Assembly (NCBI RefSeq): GCF_028877475.1
Contig: NZ_CP113528.1
Coordinates: 62,001 to 126,000 of the forward strand
Source: Lysinibacillus irui
GTDB lineage: Bacteria; Bacillota; Bacilli; Bacillales_A; Planococcaceae
Direction of reading: 5' to 3'
Length of the DNA: 64,000 bases
Position numbers and translations under genes: made by a program. Each line of letters starts with the position of its first letter. Positions within the stretch are counted from its first letter, which is position 1. The notes under the pieces were generated by a model, which was not told where the DNA came from, did not search any database, and saw only the letters and a program-made list of their open reading frames with translations. Shown here one piece after another: positions 25,131 through 33,394 of the stretch.

Positions 25131-25529
25131 TTATTTACTAAGAAATTTAATAGTATTTCGTTCTAACATCTTTTCTAAATAGTAAATTTGTGAAGGCTTA
25201 GTCCGGTTTGTAAAATACTGTTTTACGTATGCTTCTGTAATGATATTGGACTTATAATGGATATAATCTTTATTACCATTATTCCAAATAGTCATAGTAA
25301 CGCATATATCCTTTGTGGCAGCTTCAATTACCATCCAAGATTCATTAACATCACGTACACATACTTTTAATTCTTCATTTTTTATTCCATTCTCTTGTAG
25401 TAGAGGTAGTACATGATTATTCAATAAGTTTGCCTCATGTTCAGGTATAGGTATCGATTTTTTGTTACTTTTTTCAGTTGGTTTATTGTATATTTCTTCA
25501 TCAAAAAGACTAAATTGTTCAAGAACCAT
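25131..25529 (-). CDS. Hypothetical protein, 132 residues
   Basis: This is a soluble acidic-basic protein beginning MVLEQFSLFDEE, with ATG after AAGGAGATGAATTGTG. No known domain is recognised. The last part (Y-F-T-N-R-T-K-P-S-Q-I-Y-Y-L-E-K-M-L) looks helical. It ends in front of a good terminator and is a stand-alone or last gene. Confidence 0.55.
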   Translation of the reverse strand: MVLEQFSLFDEEIYNKPTEKSNKKSIPIPEHEANLLNNHVLPLLQENGIKNEELKVCVRDVNESWMVIEAATKDICVTMTIWNNGNKDYIHYKSNIITEAYVKQYFTNRTKPSQIYYLEKMLERNTIKFLSK

Positions 25530-25589
25530 CACAATTCATCTCCTTACTTCCTTCACTTTTTAAAATAATTACACTCCCTAAAAGGGCTT

Positions 25590-25826
25590 TTATGTAGCCT
25601 TATATACATTGTCTGAAACCTTATGAAGAATAACATATGAAGCAAGTAAATAATCATTACTTTTAATTTTAATTAAATGGCGTTCCGTCACGTTATAGAA
25701 AAATAACGTTGTCTTTGGTTCTCCTACCATAGTTATTCTTTTATATACTAGTCCTAAGTACTGTATTGCATTAACAGAACTTAAATCCATTGACCTTAAA
25801 ATATTAATGTCTTTAATTACTTTCAT
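25590..25826 (-). CDS. Hypothetical protein coupled to the nuclease-like lipoprotein gene
   Basis: This 78-residue soluble protein starts at an ATG that overlaps the stop codon of the upstream gene (ATGA at 25823-25826), implying translational coupling. The pattern of short strands (TTLFFYNVTERHLIKI) suggests a small beta-rich domain. I do not recognise it. Because its partner looks secreted and nucleolytic, an immunity or regulatory role is conceivable, but this is speculation. Confidence 0.5.
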   Translation of the reverse strand: MKVIKDINILRSMDLSSVNAIQYLGLVYKRITMVGEPKTTLFFYNVTERHLIKIKSNDYLLASYVILHKVSDNVYKAT

Positions 25827-26422
25827 TCCCACAATCCAACACCCTCATTAATTGCAATTTTCTCTGCTTCTTTAAATTGATCTAGGTAACGGATGTTTGG
25901 AGGGAACACATATTTTACCTTCGCTAACCCCTCTTCTAAAAGGATTTCTTGTACAGATACACCGTCCACAAATACATAGGCCAATAATCGCTGGTACTTA
26001 TCATAATGATCCCCTTCATCAGTCTCTATTATTATCTCTTTTGCGGACTGTAAGAGTTCTGTAGTTCGTGCCTTGGCCGCTTCAGCAAAAGGTTGGGGCT
26101 TTCCAGTTTCTTTATCTTTAATCTCAGCACTATCGATAAGTAAAAAACGAACTTTTATTTGCTCCCCGATACTCCCCTTGCTATTGTCAATCCTTTCGAA
26201 TACCGCAGTATCACCGTCACTTGCCCATAAAAACTTAACTTTCTCCTGATTAGATTCTAATTCAGGTACTTCTTCACCGACTCCACTATCTGATTTTGCC
26301 ATCATTTGCTCGTTTACTTCATAAATAATAGATGGCTCTTTCTTAGGACTAGTTTGATCATCCTCACAAGCAGCTAATGATAGGGTCAATAAACTGATTG
26401 TAAGTATTCGTTTCCAGTTCAT
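25823..26422 (-). CDS. Thermonuclease-family (SNase-like) lipoprotein
   Basis: This 199-residue protein has a signal peptide with lipobox (L-A-A-C, Cys19), then a staphylococcal-nuclease-like domain from about residue 60. It has Asp in DGDTAVF, Arg and Asp in V-R-F-L-L-I-D-S-A-E, Glu in FAEAAKARTTELL, and Arg in D-K-Y-Q-R-L-L-A-Y-V-F-V-D-G, matching the catalytic R/E/R and calcium-binding positions. It would cut DNA or RNA outside the membrane. ATG follows AGAGGATGAGAC. Confidence 0.85.
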   Translation of the reverse strand: MNWKRILTISLLTLSLAACEDDQTSPKKEPSIIYEVNEQMMAKSDSGVGEEVPELESNQEKVKFLWASDGDTAVFERIDNSKGSIGEQIKVRFLLIDSAEIKDKETGKPQPFAEAAKARTTELLQSAKEIIIETDEGDHYDKYQRLLAYVFVDGVSVQEILLEEGLAKVKYVFPPNIRYLDQFKEAEKIAINEGVGLWE

Positions 26423-26680
26423 GTCTCATCCTCTTTTCTGTCTATATTCAAGTTCTATCTAAGCATGTTTTGAAGCTTTTGTATAAAAACGCTACTAATA
26501 TATAAATTTAAATTAAGCAATGAAGCGGTATTCTTTTTGAATGTCCGTAGTTACATCGAAAATTATCTCCTTAACATTCAGGTAAATAGCATTCCAAAAA
26601 TACGACAATTCTCTTCGAATTTTTGTTTTGACCAAGACTGTTTAACGTTTCGTACACTAATCGTGATATACCGTTACACC
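26423..26680. other. Non-coding gap
   Basis: About 260 bases lie between the nuclease-like gene start and the terminator at 26681. I see no gene with a ribosome binding site here, and no repeat beyond AT-rich runs. Confidence 0.4.
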
Positions 26681-26709
26681 GAAAAAGCCCTTAATGCAAG
26701 GGCTTTTTC
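26681..26709. terminator. Bidirectional terminator after the diguanylate cyclase gene
   Basis: The arms GAAAAAGCCCTT and AAGGGCTTTTTC form a perfect 12-bp stem around a 5-base loop, directly after the stop codon of the GGDEF gene. The T run is inside the distal arm on each strand. Confidence 0.85.
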
Positions 26710-26713
26710 AAAC

Positions 26714-27694
26714 TCATGAAGCTTCTACTTCATCTTGTATCGTTATTTTATTTTTTCCAGTGTTTTTAGAAATGTACATACGTTCGTCAGCGGTCTTTAG
26801 TAGTTCTTCGACTGAACCTTGCCCCACAGCAATACCAATTGACATAGTGATGTTTATCTCTTTTCGGACTGATTCCAAGATTTTTTCAGCAAGGCGTTCA
26901 GTGAACATGGTGTTAGTCACTAATCCAATCAACTCTTCTCCACCGTACCTAACCCCAAAACCGTAACCATTTAAAATTCTTCGAATAACTTCCCCTGTTT
27001 GCTGTAATACAAGATCACCATGCTCATGGCCTTTTTCATCATTCAATTTTTTAAAATTATCGATGTCACAAAAGATAATTCCTATTTCTTGCTGCTGTAC
27101 TAATTGTTCTGCCTTTTTAAATAGCCAGCGTCGGTTATAAAGGCCTGTAAGGGTATCAGTAATGACATTCTCACTAGCATTTCTCATCATGCTTAAAAGC
27201 TGCGCTGTGTGCTTAATATGGTTTAGCACAAAATAGATTGTCGCACCGCTCCAAATAAATGTATCTGTGTTTGTTGTAATTGTTAAAAATGCTGAGAGTG
27301 ACATGATTAATACAGCTGATCGATCTTTAAATTCACCGTATTTATATCCCCCATAAATCAAATAGAGCATTAAAAAAATCAAGGCTATTCCTTTTACAAA
27401 GGGGATGAAGGTAGCTATGACTAGTAAAGCTATAACTATTTTGCTAATAAAGTGTTCATTCAATAACCAGGGCTTTACAAACTCTGCTAAAAAAATGCTC
27501 ATCATTAAAAATGGGATATAAAAATTTAACTGGAGCGGCAGCCATATATAAATACCAGCTGATAGTAATAATAGTAATTGACCAATTAACAGTAACATGT
27601 TTTCTTTTCTAGCATTTTTCATGTTAATGGCCATGTTAAATTGCAATCTTATGTATTGATATAATGTACTCAACACAATAGTTAATATTGGCAT
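26714..27694 (-). CDS. Membrane diguanylate cyclase (GGDEF domain)
   Basis: This 326-residue protein has about six membrane spans (residues 30-165) and a C-terminal GGDEF domain: DTLTGLYNRR at the domain start, D-I-D-N-F-K-K-L-N-D, and the active-site signature RYGGEEL. It would make cyclic di-GMP in response to a membrane signal. The inhibitory I-site RxxD five residues before GGEEL is absent (the sequence there is GYGFG), so feedback control may be lacking. The start is ATG 27694 behind AAAGGA. Confidence 0.9.
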   Translation of the reverse strand: MPILTIVLSTLYQYIRLQFNMAINMKNARKENMLLLIGQLLLLLSAGIYIWLPLQLNFYIPFLMMSIFLAEFVKPWLLNEHFISKIVIALLVIATFIPFVKGIALIFLMLYLIYGGYKYGEFKDRSAVLIMSLSAFLTITTNTDTFIWSGATIYFVLNHIKHTAQLLSMMRNASENVITDTLTGLYNRRWLFKKAEQLVQQQEIGIIFCDIDNFKKLNDEKGHEHGDLVLQQTGEVIRRILNGYGFGVRYGGEELIGLVTNTMFTERLAEKILESVRKEINITMSIGIAVGQGSVEELLKTADERMYISKNTGKNKITIQDEVEAS

Positions 27695-27765
27695 TGGACT
27701 CATCCTTTCTTTTTCCTGCTCTCAAATTCACTTCTTAGTTTTAAGAGCTCTTCTTATATTCACTT

Positions 27766-28011
27766 TCAACTAAACGTTAACTTCTCTAGATTCACAATTT
27801 CGTATTCCAAATTGTTATCTTTTCTCTTTAACTGTCCTATTAAAAAGCCACATGGAAGTACGTCTTTACCCGCAGCAATTGCTTTCTTTTTTGTTTTAAA
27901 GGGGGCATTTTCCCATTCTAATTCTTTACTATGTGCGAATGTCCAATGCCCTTCGAGATCCTGACATGATTCCTCATTTTGTTCCATCGATGATCCCCGA
28001 TATTTTTTCAT
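27766..28011 (-). CDS. Hypothetical protein, 81 residues
   Basis: A small soluble protein with the motif W-T-F-A-H-S-K-E-L-E-W-E-N-A-P-F-K-T-K-K-K-A-I, which looks like one compact alpha-beta unit. Many Bacillales carry short proteins of this type and I know no function for them. ATG follows GGAG at 11 bases. It lies just downstream of the first small-RNA copy. Confidence 0.5.
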   Translation of the reverse strand: MKKYRGSSMEQNEESCQDLEGHWTFAHSKELEWENAPFKTKKKAIAAGKDVLPCGFLIGQLKRKDNNLEYEIVNLEKLTFS

Positions 28012-28071
28012 ATTTATTCATTCTCCTTTATAAAAAAATTCTATAATGTCTTATTTCACTTCTCCTATCCA

Positions 28072-28169
28072 ATACAAAAACCCGCTTCAAAATGCCAATA
28101 GAAGTCATTGAAATAAACCATGACAATTGGTATTTTTGAAGCGGGTTCTTCCCGATAATGTATTTAGTT
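28072..28169 (-). ncRNA. Small structured RNA, family copy A
   Basis: Promoter on the minus strand: -35 TTGTAT (28199-28204), 17-bp spacer, -10 TAAGAT (28176-28181). After 21 bases comes the conserved motif CGGGAAGAACCCGCTTC (ending at 28154). The central stem is CCAAT/ATTGG and GTCAT/ATGAC. The RNA ends with GAAGCGGGTT and a T run, which pairs with the 5' motif as a terminator. Copies B, C and D share this plan. Confidence 0.65.
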
Positions 28170-28232
28170 GATTAAATCTTATCAAATATTTTAATATGAT
28201 ACAATCCTATTTATGAACAGTAACAAATATGG

Positions 28233-28310
28233 TATAATTCATTATTGTATCCATAAAAGGGCGACCAATTCTTAAGCAGTGGTGTTATAACACTACTGCT
28301 TTATTTTTCT
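28233..28310 (+). ncRNA. Short plus-strand transcript unit divergent from copy A
   Basis: A TATAAT box at 28233-28238 with a weak -35 (TTTATG, 17 bp upstream) precedes a hairpin (AAGCAGT..ACTGCTT, 28274-28301) followed by TTTATTTTTCT, which is a terminator. The implied RNA is about 60 nt and has no obvious reading frame. Its promoter is back to back with that of copy A. Confidence 0.4.
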
Positions 28311-28330
28311 TTAGATAACTGTTTACATCG

Positions 28331-28756
28331 TTACTCATTTTCGACATTTCTTTGTTCTACAATGTCTGAAATATTTATTACTCGTTCACCACATGAATCT
28401 AACCGAATATATCCTACGTTTTCTATGGCTTGAAAACCTTTTTCCTTGAATCTTTCATCTAATCGTATTCCCACGTTGTAAGAATATGATTTGAGATAAT
28501 CAATAGGTATTACATGAACGTTGGACATAAAAGGGACGCCTTCATTGATAGCTTTTAATGTACTAATATCCAAGTCATCTAACTTTTTGCCGCTAGCTAG
28601 TATCCCTTTTAATCTTTTCAGGAAGTTATTAATAAACTGATCAATTGATTCATACTCTACCTTTCCTTTTTGTGATTCTTTAAGATAATTTTTTAGCCGA
28701 TCTTCTAAATAAAATACCTCATATAAACGATTCGAAGGTATGCACTGGAATATCAA
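28331..28756 (-). CDS. Hypothetical protein, 141 residues
   Basis: A soluble protein with helical N-terminal part (LEDRLKNYLKESQ, IDQFINNFLKRLKGIL). The only available start is TTG 28756, inside the end of the preceding gene and without a clear ribosome site. The two frames may therefore be one gene split by a frameshift near 28720-28756. No domain recognised. Confidence 0.45.
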   Translation of the reverse strand: MIFQCIPSNRLYEVFYLEDRLKNYLKESQKGKVEYESIDQFINNFLKRLKGILASGKKLDDLDISTLKAINEGVPFMSNVHVIPIDYLKSYSYNVGIRLDERFKEKGFQAIENVGYIRLDSCGERVINISDIVEQRNVENE

Positions 28757-28913
28757 GCTTTAAATTTACATCATAATCCTGGTCATCTACTTCAAAATCT
28801 CCATACGCGTTTATTAAGACATTTTGTTTAAATATCGTAGAAACATAACAAATCTCTTTTGTTGTTCTGCTTTTAGTAGCTTTAGCTATTAAGTTCACTT
28901 TTTTAAAAATCAT
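28719..28913 (-). CDS. Hypothetical protein, 64 residues, possibly the front part of 28331-28756
   Basis: It begins MIFKKVNLIAKATKS and is rich in short strands, ending HTFESFI. The likely start is ATG 28913; a TTG at 28949 overlapping the previous stop is the alternative. It overlaps the next frame by 38 bases in a +1 register, so a ribosomal or mutational frameshift could join them. Confidence 0.4.
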   Translation of the reverse strand: MIFKKVNLIAKATKSRTTKEICYVSTIFKQNVLINAYGDFEVDDQDYDVNLKLDIPVHTFESFI

Positions 28914-28941
28914 TTTTATAATTCCATTCTTCTTTAGATTG

Positions 28942-30102
28942 TTATTCAAATAAATCTTTTACATTTGTCCAAGATTTATAATATTTCCTTAATGTCTGAC
29001 TACTTGGCAGCTTCAAATTCGGATTGAGTCTTCGATAATCATCCCAGCTTCTAACGGTTTTAAGATGGTTTTTATGTGGCTGCAGATACTCTTTAATACC
29101 AAGATTTTCAAAACCCTTATTTTTTACCTTAACTTCTAAAATTAATTTCAAACTGTTCCACCCGCCAAAAACTTTTCTTAATACCTGGCTACTCGGTAGC
29201 TCCAATTCTGGATGGTTCTTTCTATATTCATCCCACCCTCTAACCGTTACAAGATGGTCTTTATGTGACTGCAAAAGCACCATATAAGTATCTTTCTTGC
29301 TTTTATTCTTTCTTCTTCTTTTCACATCAAAACCCATAGCAAGTTTCAAGTTGGTCCATCCGTCAAAACAATTTTCTAAAGTTCTGGAATGAGGTAGGTT
29401 TAGATCAGGATGTTGTTGCCTATATTCATTCCAACAAGCAGTTGTTCTAAGGTATCGTTGGTAAGGTAATAAAAGATCTACATACTCATCTCGTTCTTGT
29501 TGAATGGTTTTAGCAATTCCAAATGCCTGCTCTAGTTTTTTCTTCGAGCCAAAATGACCACATAAAGTTTGCATACTAGGGAGTTTTAATTCTGGATGTT
29601 GTCTTCTATGTTCGTCCCATACTCCTTGAGTTTTAAGAAGTTCCTTATAGGGTTGTAATTTTTCAATATACTCAGCTGGAGATAATGCCACCAAATTTGT
29701 CAGTCTTATCACTTCTAATCCCATTGTCTGCTTCATACTATTCCAACTACCAAAATATCTAATGATCGTTTCTAAATTAGGGAGTTTTAATTCTGCGTGT
29801 TGCTTTCTGTATTCTTCCCATATCCATTGTGTTTGGATATAAGCTATATGGGGTTTTAATATTTCAATGTACTCCGCCATTTTCATTCTCTTAATTGTTT
29901 CTCTATTTAAACCAAAGGCACTTTTAACGTTATTCCAGTTCCCAAACGAATCAATCAACGTTTTACTACTTGGTAGCCTTAATGTAGAATGATTGGACCT
30001 AAATTCAGTCCACTTTTCAATTGTTATTAGATGTTCTCTATATCCATTCAATAAATTTACATACTCTTTTTCAGTTAATGCTCGATATGGCTTTAAGTTC
30101 AT
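28942..30102 (-). CDS. Protein of six tandem helical repeats (homing-endonuclease-associated-repeat-like)
   Basis: This 386-residue protein consists of six repeats of about 60 residues and little else. Each has Tyr-x3-Leu-x-Pro, a W-x-E-Y-R-x2-H-P pattern, L-x-L-P-S-x2-T-L, then F-G-x-W-N-x-L-K. This matches my memory of the repeat found beside HNH homing endonucleases, which forms helical DNA-binding units. No nuclease or other catalytic domain is present. A modular DNA-binding role is the best guess. The ATG lies 13 bases after GGAGG. Confidence 0.65.
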   Translation of the reverse strand: MNLKPYRALTEKEYVNLLNGYREHLITIEKWTEFRSNHSTLRLPSSKTLIDSFGNWNNVKSAFGLNRETIKRMKMAEYIEILKPHIAYIQTQWIWEEYRKQHAELKLPNLETIIRYFGSWNSMKQTMGLEVIRLTNLVALSPAEYIEKLQPYKELLKTQGVWDEHRRQHPELKLPSMQTLCGHFGSKKKLEQAFGIAKTIQQERDEYVDLLLPYQRYLRTTACWNEYRQQHPDLNLPHSRTLENCFDGWTNLKLAMGFDVKRRRKNKSKKDTYMVLLQSHKDHLVTVRGWDEYRKNHPELELPSSQVLRKVFGGWNSLKLILEVKVKNKGFENLGIKEYLQPHKNHLKTVRSWDDYRRLNPNLKLPSSQTLRKYYKSWTNVKDLFE

Positions 30103-30133
30103 TTTAAATATGAAGCCTCCTACTTTTCTTCAA

Positions 30134-30239
30134 ATAAATAAAAAAGAACCCGCTTCAAATGCTAACCCTGACCATGTTTAAAAAGACCATGGTTTAATGG
30201 TTTATTTGAAGCGGGTTCTTCCCGTTAATAGATTAAGTT
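30134..30239 (-). ncRNA. Small structured RNA, family copy B
   Basis: Promoter: -35 TTGTTT (30269-30274), 17-bp spacer, -10 TAAAAT (30246-30251). After 21 bases comes the conserved CGGGAAGAACCCGCTTC, then a central stem ACCATG/CATGGT, then the closing arm GAAGCGGGTTC and TTTTTT. It is close to copy C, including upstream promoter sequence (AATTACATTGTTT). Confidence 0.68.
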
Positions 30240-30345
30240 GTTGGTATTTTACCAAATATTTAATAAATAAACAATGTAATTAGGAACTTTATACATTGAT
30301 ATTTTTATATTTCTCATAACACTCCATTTGTTCACCAACTATTGC

Positions 30346-30681
30346 TTAGATTTTCTTTAACATCTGTTTTTCATTCTCTGTTAATGATTGAGTTATTGTA
30401 ATTGAGTGCTCAGATTTCTTGCGACCAAAATTTGAAACTTCTCTTAAAAATTTACCCATTTGATTGCCAATAGAAAATTGATAAAAAATCATCCCTTTAT
30501 TAGCTTTTTTAAACTCTTTTAATTGCCGATATGTCTTGCAATAAGCATGTTTTTCTCTAAATTCTAGATACTCACTCCACGCTTTTTTTTGTTCATCTTC
30601 TGTCATTGTAAGTAAATTAAACTCATCTGCATGAATTGGGAGATACTTTTTTTGATTCTTTTTTCTCTGACGTTTGTTCAA
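30346..30681 (-). CDS. Hypothetical protein, 111 residues
   Basis: A very basic soluble protein beginning MNKRQRKKNQKKYLP, with a helical centre. TTG start at 30681 follows AAAGGAG by seven bases. The composition suggests nucleic-acid binding, but no domain is recognised. Its transcript would run into the copy B RNA region downstream. Confidence 0.5.
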   Translation of the reverse strand: MNKRQRKKNQKKYLPIHADEFNLLTMTEDEQKKAWSEYLEFREKHAYCKTYRQLKEFKKANKGMIFYQFSIGNQMGKFLREVSNFGRKKSEHSITITQSLTENEKQMLKKI

Positions 30682-30798
30682 GTTAAAACTCCTTTTCTAT
30701 TTGGGTATTGTATGTAATCCGATCTGTTGTAACCTCTAGACTTCCAATTCGTTACTAAGTAGCATTAGAAACATGTAATTCTTGTGAAATTTGTAAAG

Positions 30799-31005
30799 TT
30801 AAATTACGATATTTCCAATACTCACTACAGCAACATATAGAATAAACGCAATAACACACAATGTAATCACTGGTACATAAGTTTTTTTATAACGTTTACG
30901 CTCAACCTCGTCATCCGCAGATTTCAAACTTAATATTAATAAAAGCAGGTTGATAAAAAAAATGACTCCTGTAATACTTAAAAAAACAAAGTCAATAAAC
31001 CCCAT
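30799..31005 (-). CDS. Small two-span membrane protein
   Basis: This 68-residue protein has two membrane spans (about residues 5-28 and 44-64) joined by a basic-acidic loop (KSADDEVERKRYKKT). ATG 31005 follows AAGGAG at ideal spacing. Function unknown. It opens a run of small membrane-protein genes on the minus strand up to about 35 kb. Confidence 0.55.
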   Translation of the reverse strand: MGFIDFVFLSITGVIFFINLLLLILSLKSADDEVERKRYKKTYVPVITLCVIAFILYVAVVSIGNIVI

Positions 31006-31153
31006 TATATATTCTCCTTCTGTTACGCACATATTTGTTCAAATAACTAGTTCTTAATGCATTTAGTATGGTAATCCTCCAATCCATAACTAGCCATAAA
31101 TTCAGTTGCTATGGACAGATATTCTTCCCCGCATCTTGCAAACCTAAAAATGT

Positions 31154-31510
31154 TCAGTTGTTACTTGTTGCATGATTACGAACTTCTAGTAATGACATAC
31201 CTTTTAGTGGATGATAGGAAAACGAATAAGATGAATTGATTTCTAGTTTATTGTATAGATGTTCAGTCACATCGTATTGCTTATTATTAATTCTTATTGT
31301 CCAATTTGGACCTTCACAATTTTCCTTAAGCATAACCATATTAAATGCTGGATCGAATGTCGGCTCCTGAGTGCATTTCTTTTCTTGAAAACTTTTCTGT
31401 TGTATAGTACCCTCTATGATTTGAGAGTCTTGAAAACTAAGCACAACTACATACAATACTGGAATTACCATAATAGCTAATATAACATAAAGAAACCTCA
31501 TTTCTCTCAT
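31154..31510 (-). CDS. Membrane-anchored protein with an extracytoplasmic domain
   Basis: This roughly 118-residue protein has one N-terminal span (LYVILAIMVIPVLYVVVLSF) and a small outside domain with two Cys residues (KKCTQEPT and ENCEGPNW) that could form a disulphide. The start is taken as ATG 31510 behind AAAGGAG; ATG 31531 overlaps that site. No known family recognised. Confidence 0.5.
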   Translation of the reverse strand: MREMRFLYVILAIMVIPVLYVVVLSFQDSQIIEGTIQQKSFQEKKCTQEPTFDPAFNMVMLKENCEGPNWTIRINNKQYDVTEHLYNKLEINSSYSFSYHPLKGMSLLEVRNHATSNN

Positions 31511-31582
31511 ATCTTCAAGCACTCCTTTCATCAGAAAATTTAGAGCATCTAATTCTCACTTTCTCATTATTCATTAAACTGT

Positions 31583-32239
31583 TCATATTATCTTTTTATA
31601 TTTGAAATGTGATTTACGATTTATTACCTGATGTTCCAACCAGTCACTATTCCAATGTGCCTTTAAAGTTGCTGCTAGTTGCGCTTTAGGGCTAGCATAA
31701 TAACACTGACAATGATTAAGTAGTTCATCAACAGTTACCCATTTATCAGGGTTACGTTGAAAGTACCGCTTCACATCCTCTATCATCAATGTATAGTCGC
31801 TTTGATAATCAAAATCTCCCATCCTATGACCACCAGAGATTGTGTCGTGATAGCCGTCTTTAATATACTTGCGAATATCCGCAGTTTTACGGTTCAATTT
31901 AGCAAACATCCCATAAGGTATCTCTGCATAATAGGTACTACCATGTTCTTTAATGACAATTAAACCAATTCCAAAGTGCTTTAGAAAATCTTGTATCAAC
32001 CGGGAGAAACCGCCTTTTTTACTAGGTACTGCAACAAATACATAATTCCCATGTCGCTTCGCTTCTACAGCTTGTTCTATAACTTTGAAGTTCAACATTT
32101 TTTTCATTTCTACAATGATGTTATGGGTTCCGATAACACCTACTACATCATATTTAAGCACTTCAGCATATACTTTTTCACAACCTATTTTATCTAGTAA
32201 AAGTTGCTTTACTGGCTCGAATAGATCGGATTCTTTCAC
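31583..32239 (-). CDS. Possible PD-(D/E)XK nuclease-fold protein
   Basis: In this 218-residue protein, residues 22-70 fit the restriction-like fold pattern: E in AEVLKYD, D followed by a strand, then I-I-V-E-M-K-K as the ExK, then a helix and V-F-V-A-V-P. The C-terminal part resembles a winged helix (WVTVDELLNHC). GTG 32239 overlaps the stop of the upstream gene (GTGA), so they are coupled. It may be a nuclease or an inactive relative; the assignment is by pattern only. Confidence 0.45.
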   Translation of the reverse strand: MKESDLFEPVKQLLLDKIGCEKVYAEVLKYDVVGVIGTHNIIVEMKKMLNFKVIEQAVEAKRHGNYVFVAVPSKKGGFSRLIQDFLKHFGIGLIVIKEHGSTYYAEIPYGMFAKLNRKTADIRKYIKDGYHDTISGGHRMGDFDYQSDYTLMIEDVKRYFQRNPDKWVTVDELLNHCQCYYASPKAQLAATLKAHWNSDWLEHQVINRKSHFKYKKII

Positions 32240-32553
32240 ATTATCCTCCTCCTGTTATAGGGTAACCAACCTAAGTCCCCTATCGATTCATCAGCTATGT
32301 ATCTACTGTTGTCTTCAATTACACAAATATATTCCTTATAGTCGATACTCAAAAAATATCCAACTAGTTGTCTAGTTCGTTGTATTCTAGGAAAAACGGG
32401 ATAAAACATGCCATATACATTTATCCTATAATAATGTTCTGCATCGGATGGACACATATCTGCTGTTAAATCTTTTTTATTTAAAGAAATCCCTCCACTA
32501 AGATCTTCTGTAAAATAACACTTAGTTATAGTTGTAGGCTTTATATTCAACAT
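32236..32553 (-). CDS. Hypothetical protein coupled to the nuclease-like gene
   Basis: This 105-residue soluble protein has many aromatic residues (YYRINVYGMFYPVFPRI) and an early E-D-L-S-G-G-I. ATG follows AGGAGATAGG. Its stop overlaps the GTG of 31583-32239, so the two products are probably made together and might interact. No domain recognised. Confidence 0.5.
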   Translation of the reverse strand: MLNIKPTTITKCYFTEDLSGGISLNKKDLTADMCPSDAEHYYRINVYGMFYPVFPRIQRTRQLVGYFLSIDYKEYICVIEDNSRYIADESIGDLGWLPYNRRRIM

Positions 32554-32660
32554 GAACCTATCTCCTCTTGCTCTTTATTGTCTTTGGTTGGATTTACCCC
32601 TTCACATTCCTAAACTCATCGTAATAAGGTGTAAGCTAAAAATTTAGCCTATTTATTTTG

Positions 32661-32972
32661 TCAAATAGTTAAATTAAAGTGAATTAATGTACATGTTATT
32701 CCACCATAGAAAGAGTAGGCTTGTAATGTTACAATTCCAAAGTCGAGTGCTGTACGCTTAGCAACCAATTTGATTTTTTTAAAGTAAAATTGATACATTA
32801 AGTTTAACAATGCCGCCCAAAAAGATAGAAACCATATAAGTCCAAATGGGAAATCAGTGGAAATATTTAACCAACCTATTAAATCTCCAATCATTGATAC
32901 GAGTAGTATTGAAGCGCAACTCAATAAAATAAATCTAGATAAAACATTTAATAAAATACTAAATTTATCCAT
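32661..32972 (-). CDS. Small multi-span membrane protein
   Basis: This roughly 103-residue protein has three or four hydrophobic segments. ATG 32972 follows GAGGG; the frame to 32984 lacks a proper site. Function unknown. Confidence 0.5.
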   Translation of the reverse strand: MDKFSILLNVLSRFILLSCASILLVSMIGDLIGWLNISTDFPFGLIWFLSFWAALLNLMYQFYFKKIKLVAKRTALDFGIVTLQAYSFYGGITCTLIHFNLTI

Positions 32973-33102
32973 TTTTACCCTCATTTCCGCCTATATATAA
33001 CATTAAAAGTGTTCAGTAAACAGGCATCTATAATATTCTACTGATGTAGATTCAATTATTTTGCTCTATTTGGTCATAATTTAATAGAATTCAGCAAATA
33101 GC

Positions 33103-33321
33103 TTAACTTGTAAAATCCATACCACTATCAAATGCTACATGTGCTATGTTATGAAACTGAGTTATATTCTCTCCTGTTTCTTCCTTTAATTTAACAACGA
33201 CTTTTATAAATGCCTGGCTATCACCAAAAACATGTTCCGTGTAACAATCTACGATATCAGCACAATCCGGAATGTTGTCTATTGCCTTGCATATCATTTC
33301 CTTAACTTTTTCTTTATCCAT
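33103..33321 (-). CDS. Hypothetical protein, 72 residues
   Basis: A small soluble acidic protein (MDKEKVKEMICKAIDNIPDC) with three Cys. ATG follows GGTGAGGAT. No family recognised; likely a genuine gene because of the start signal and clean frame. Confidence 0.5.
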   Translation of the reverse strand: MDKEKVKEMICKAIDNIPDCADIVDCYTEHVFGDSQAFIKVVVKLKEETGENITQFHNIAHVAFDSGMDFTS

Positions 33322-33394
33322 ATCCTCACCTACACTCTTCCTTTAAATTTTGTTCCTCACATTGTTCAGTAACATTATGGCTAAACAAATAAAC

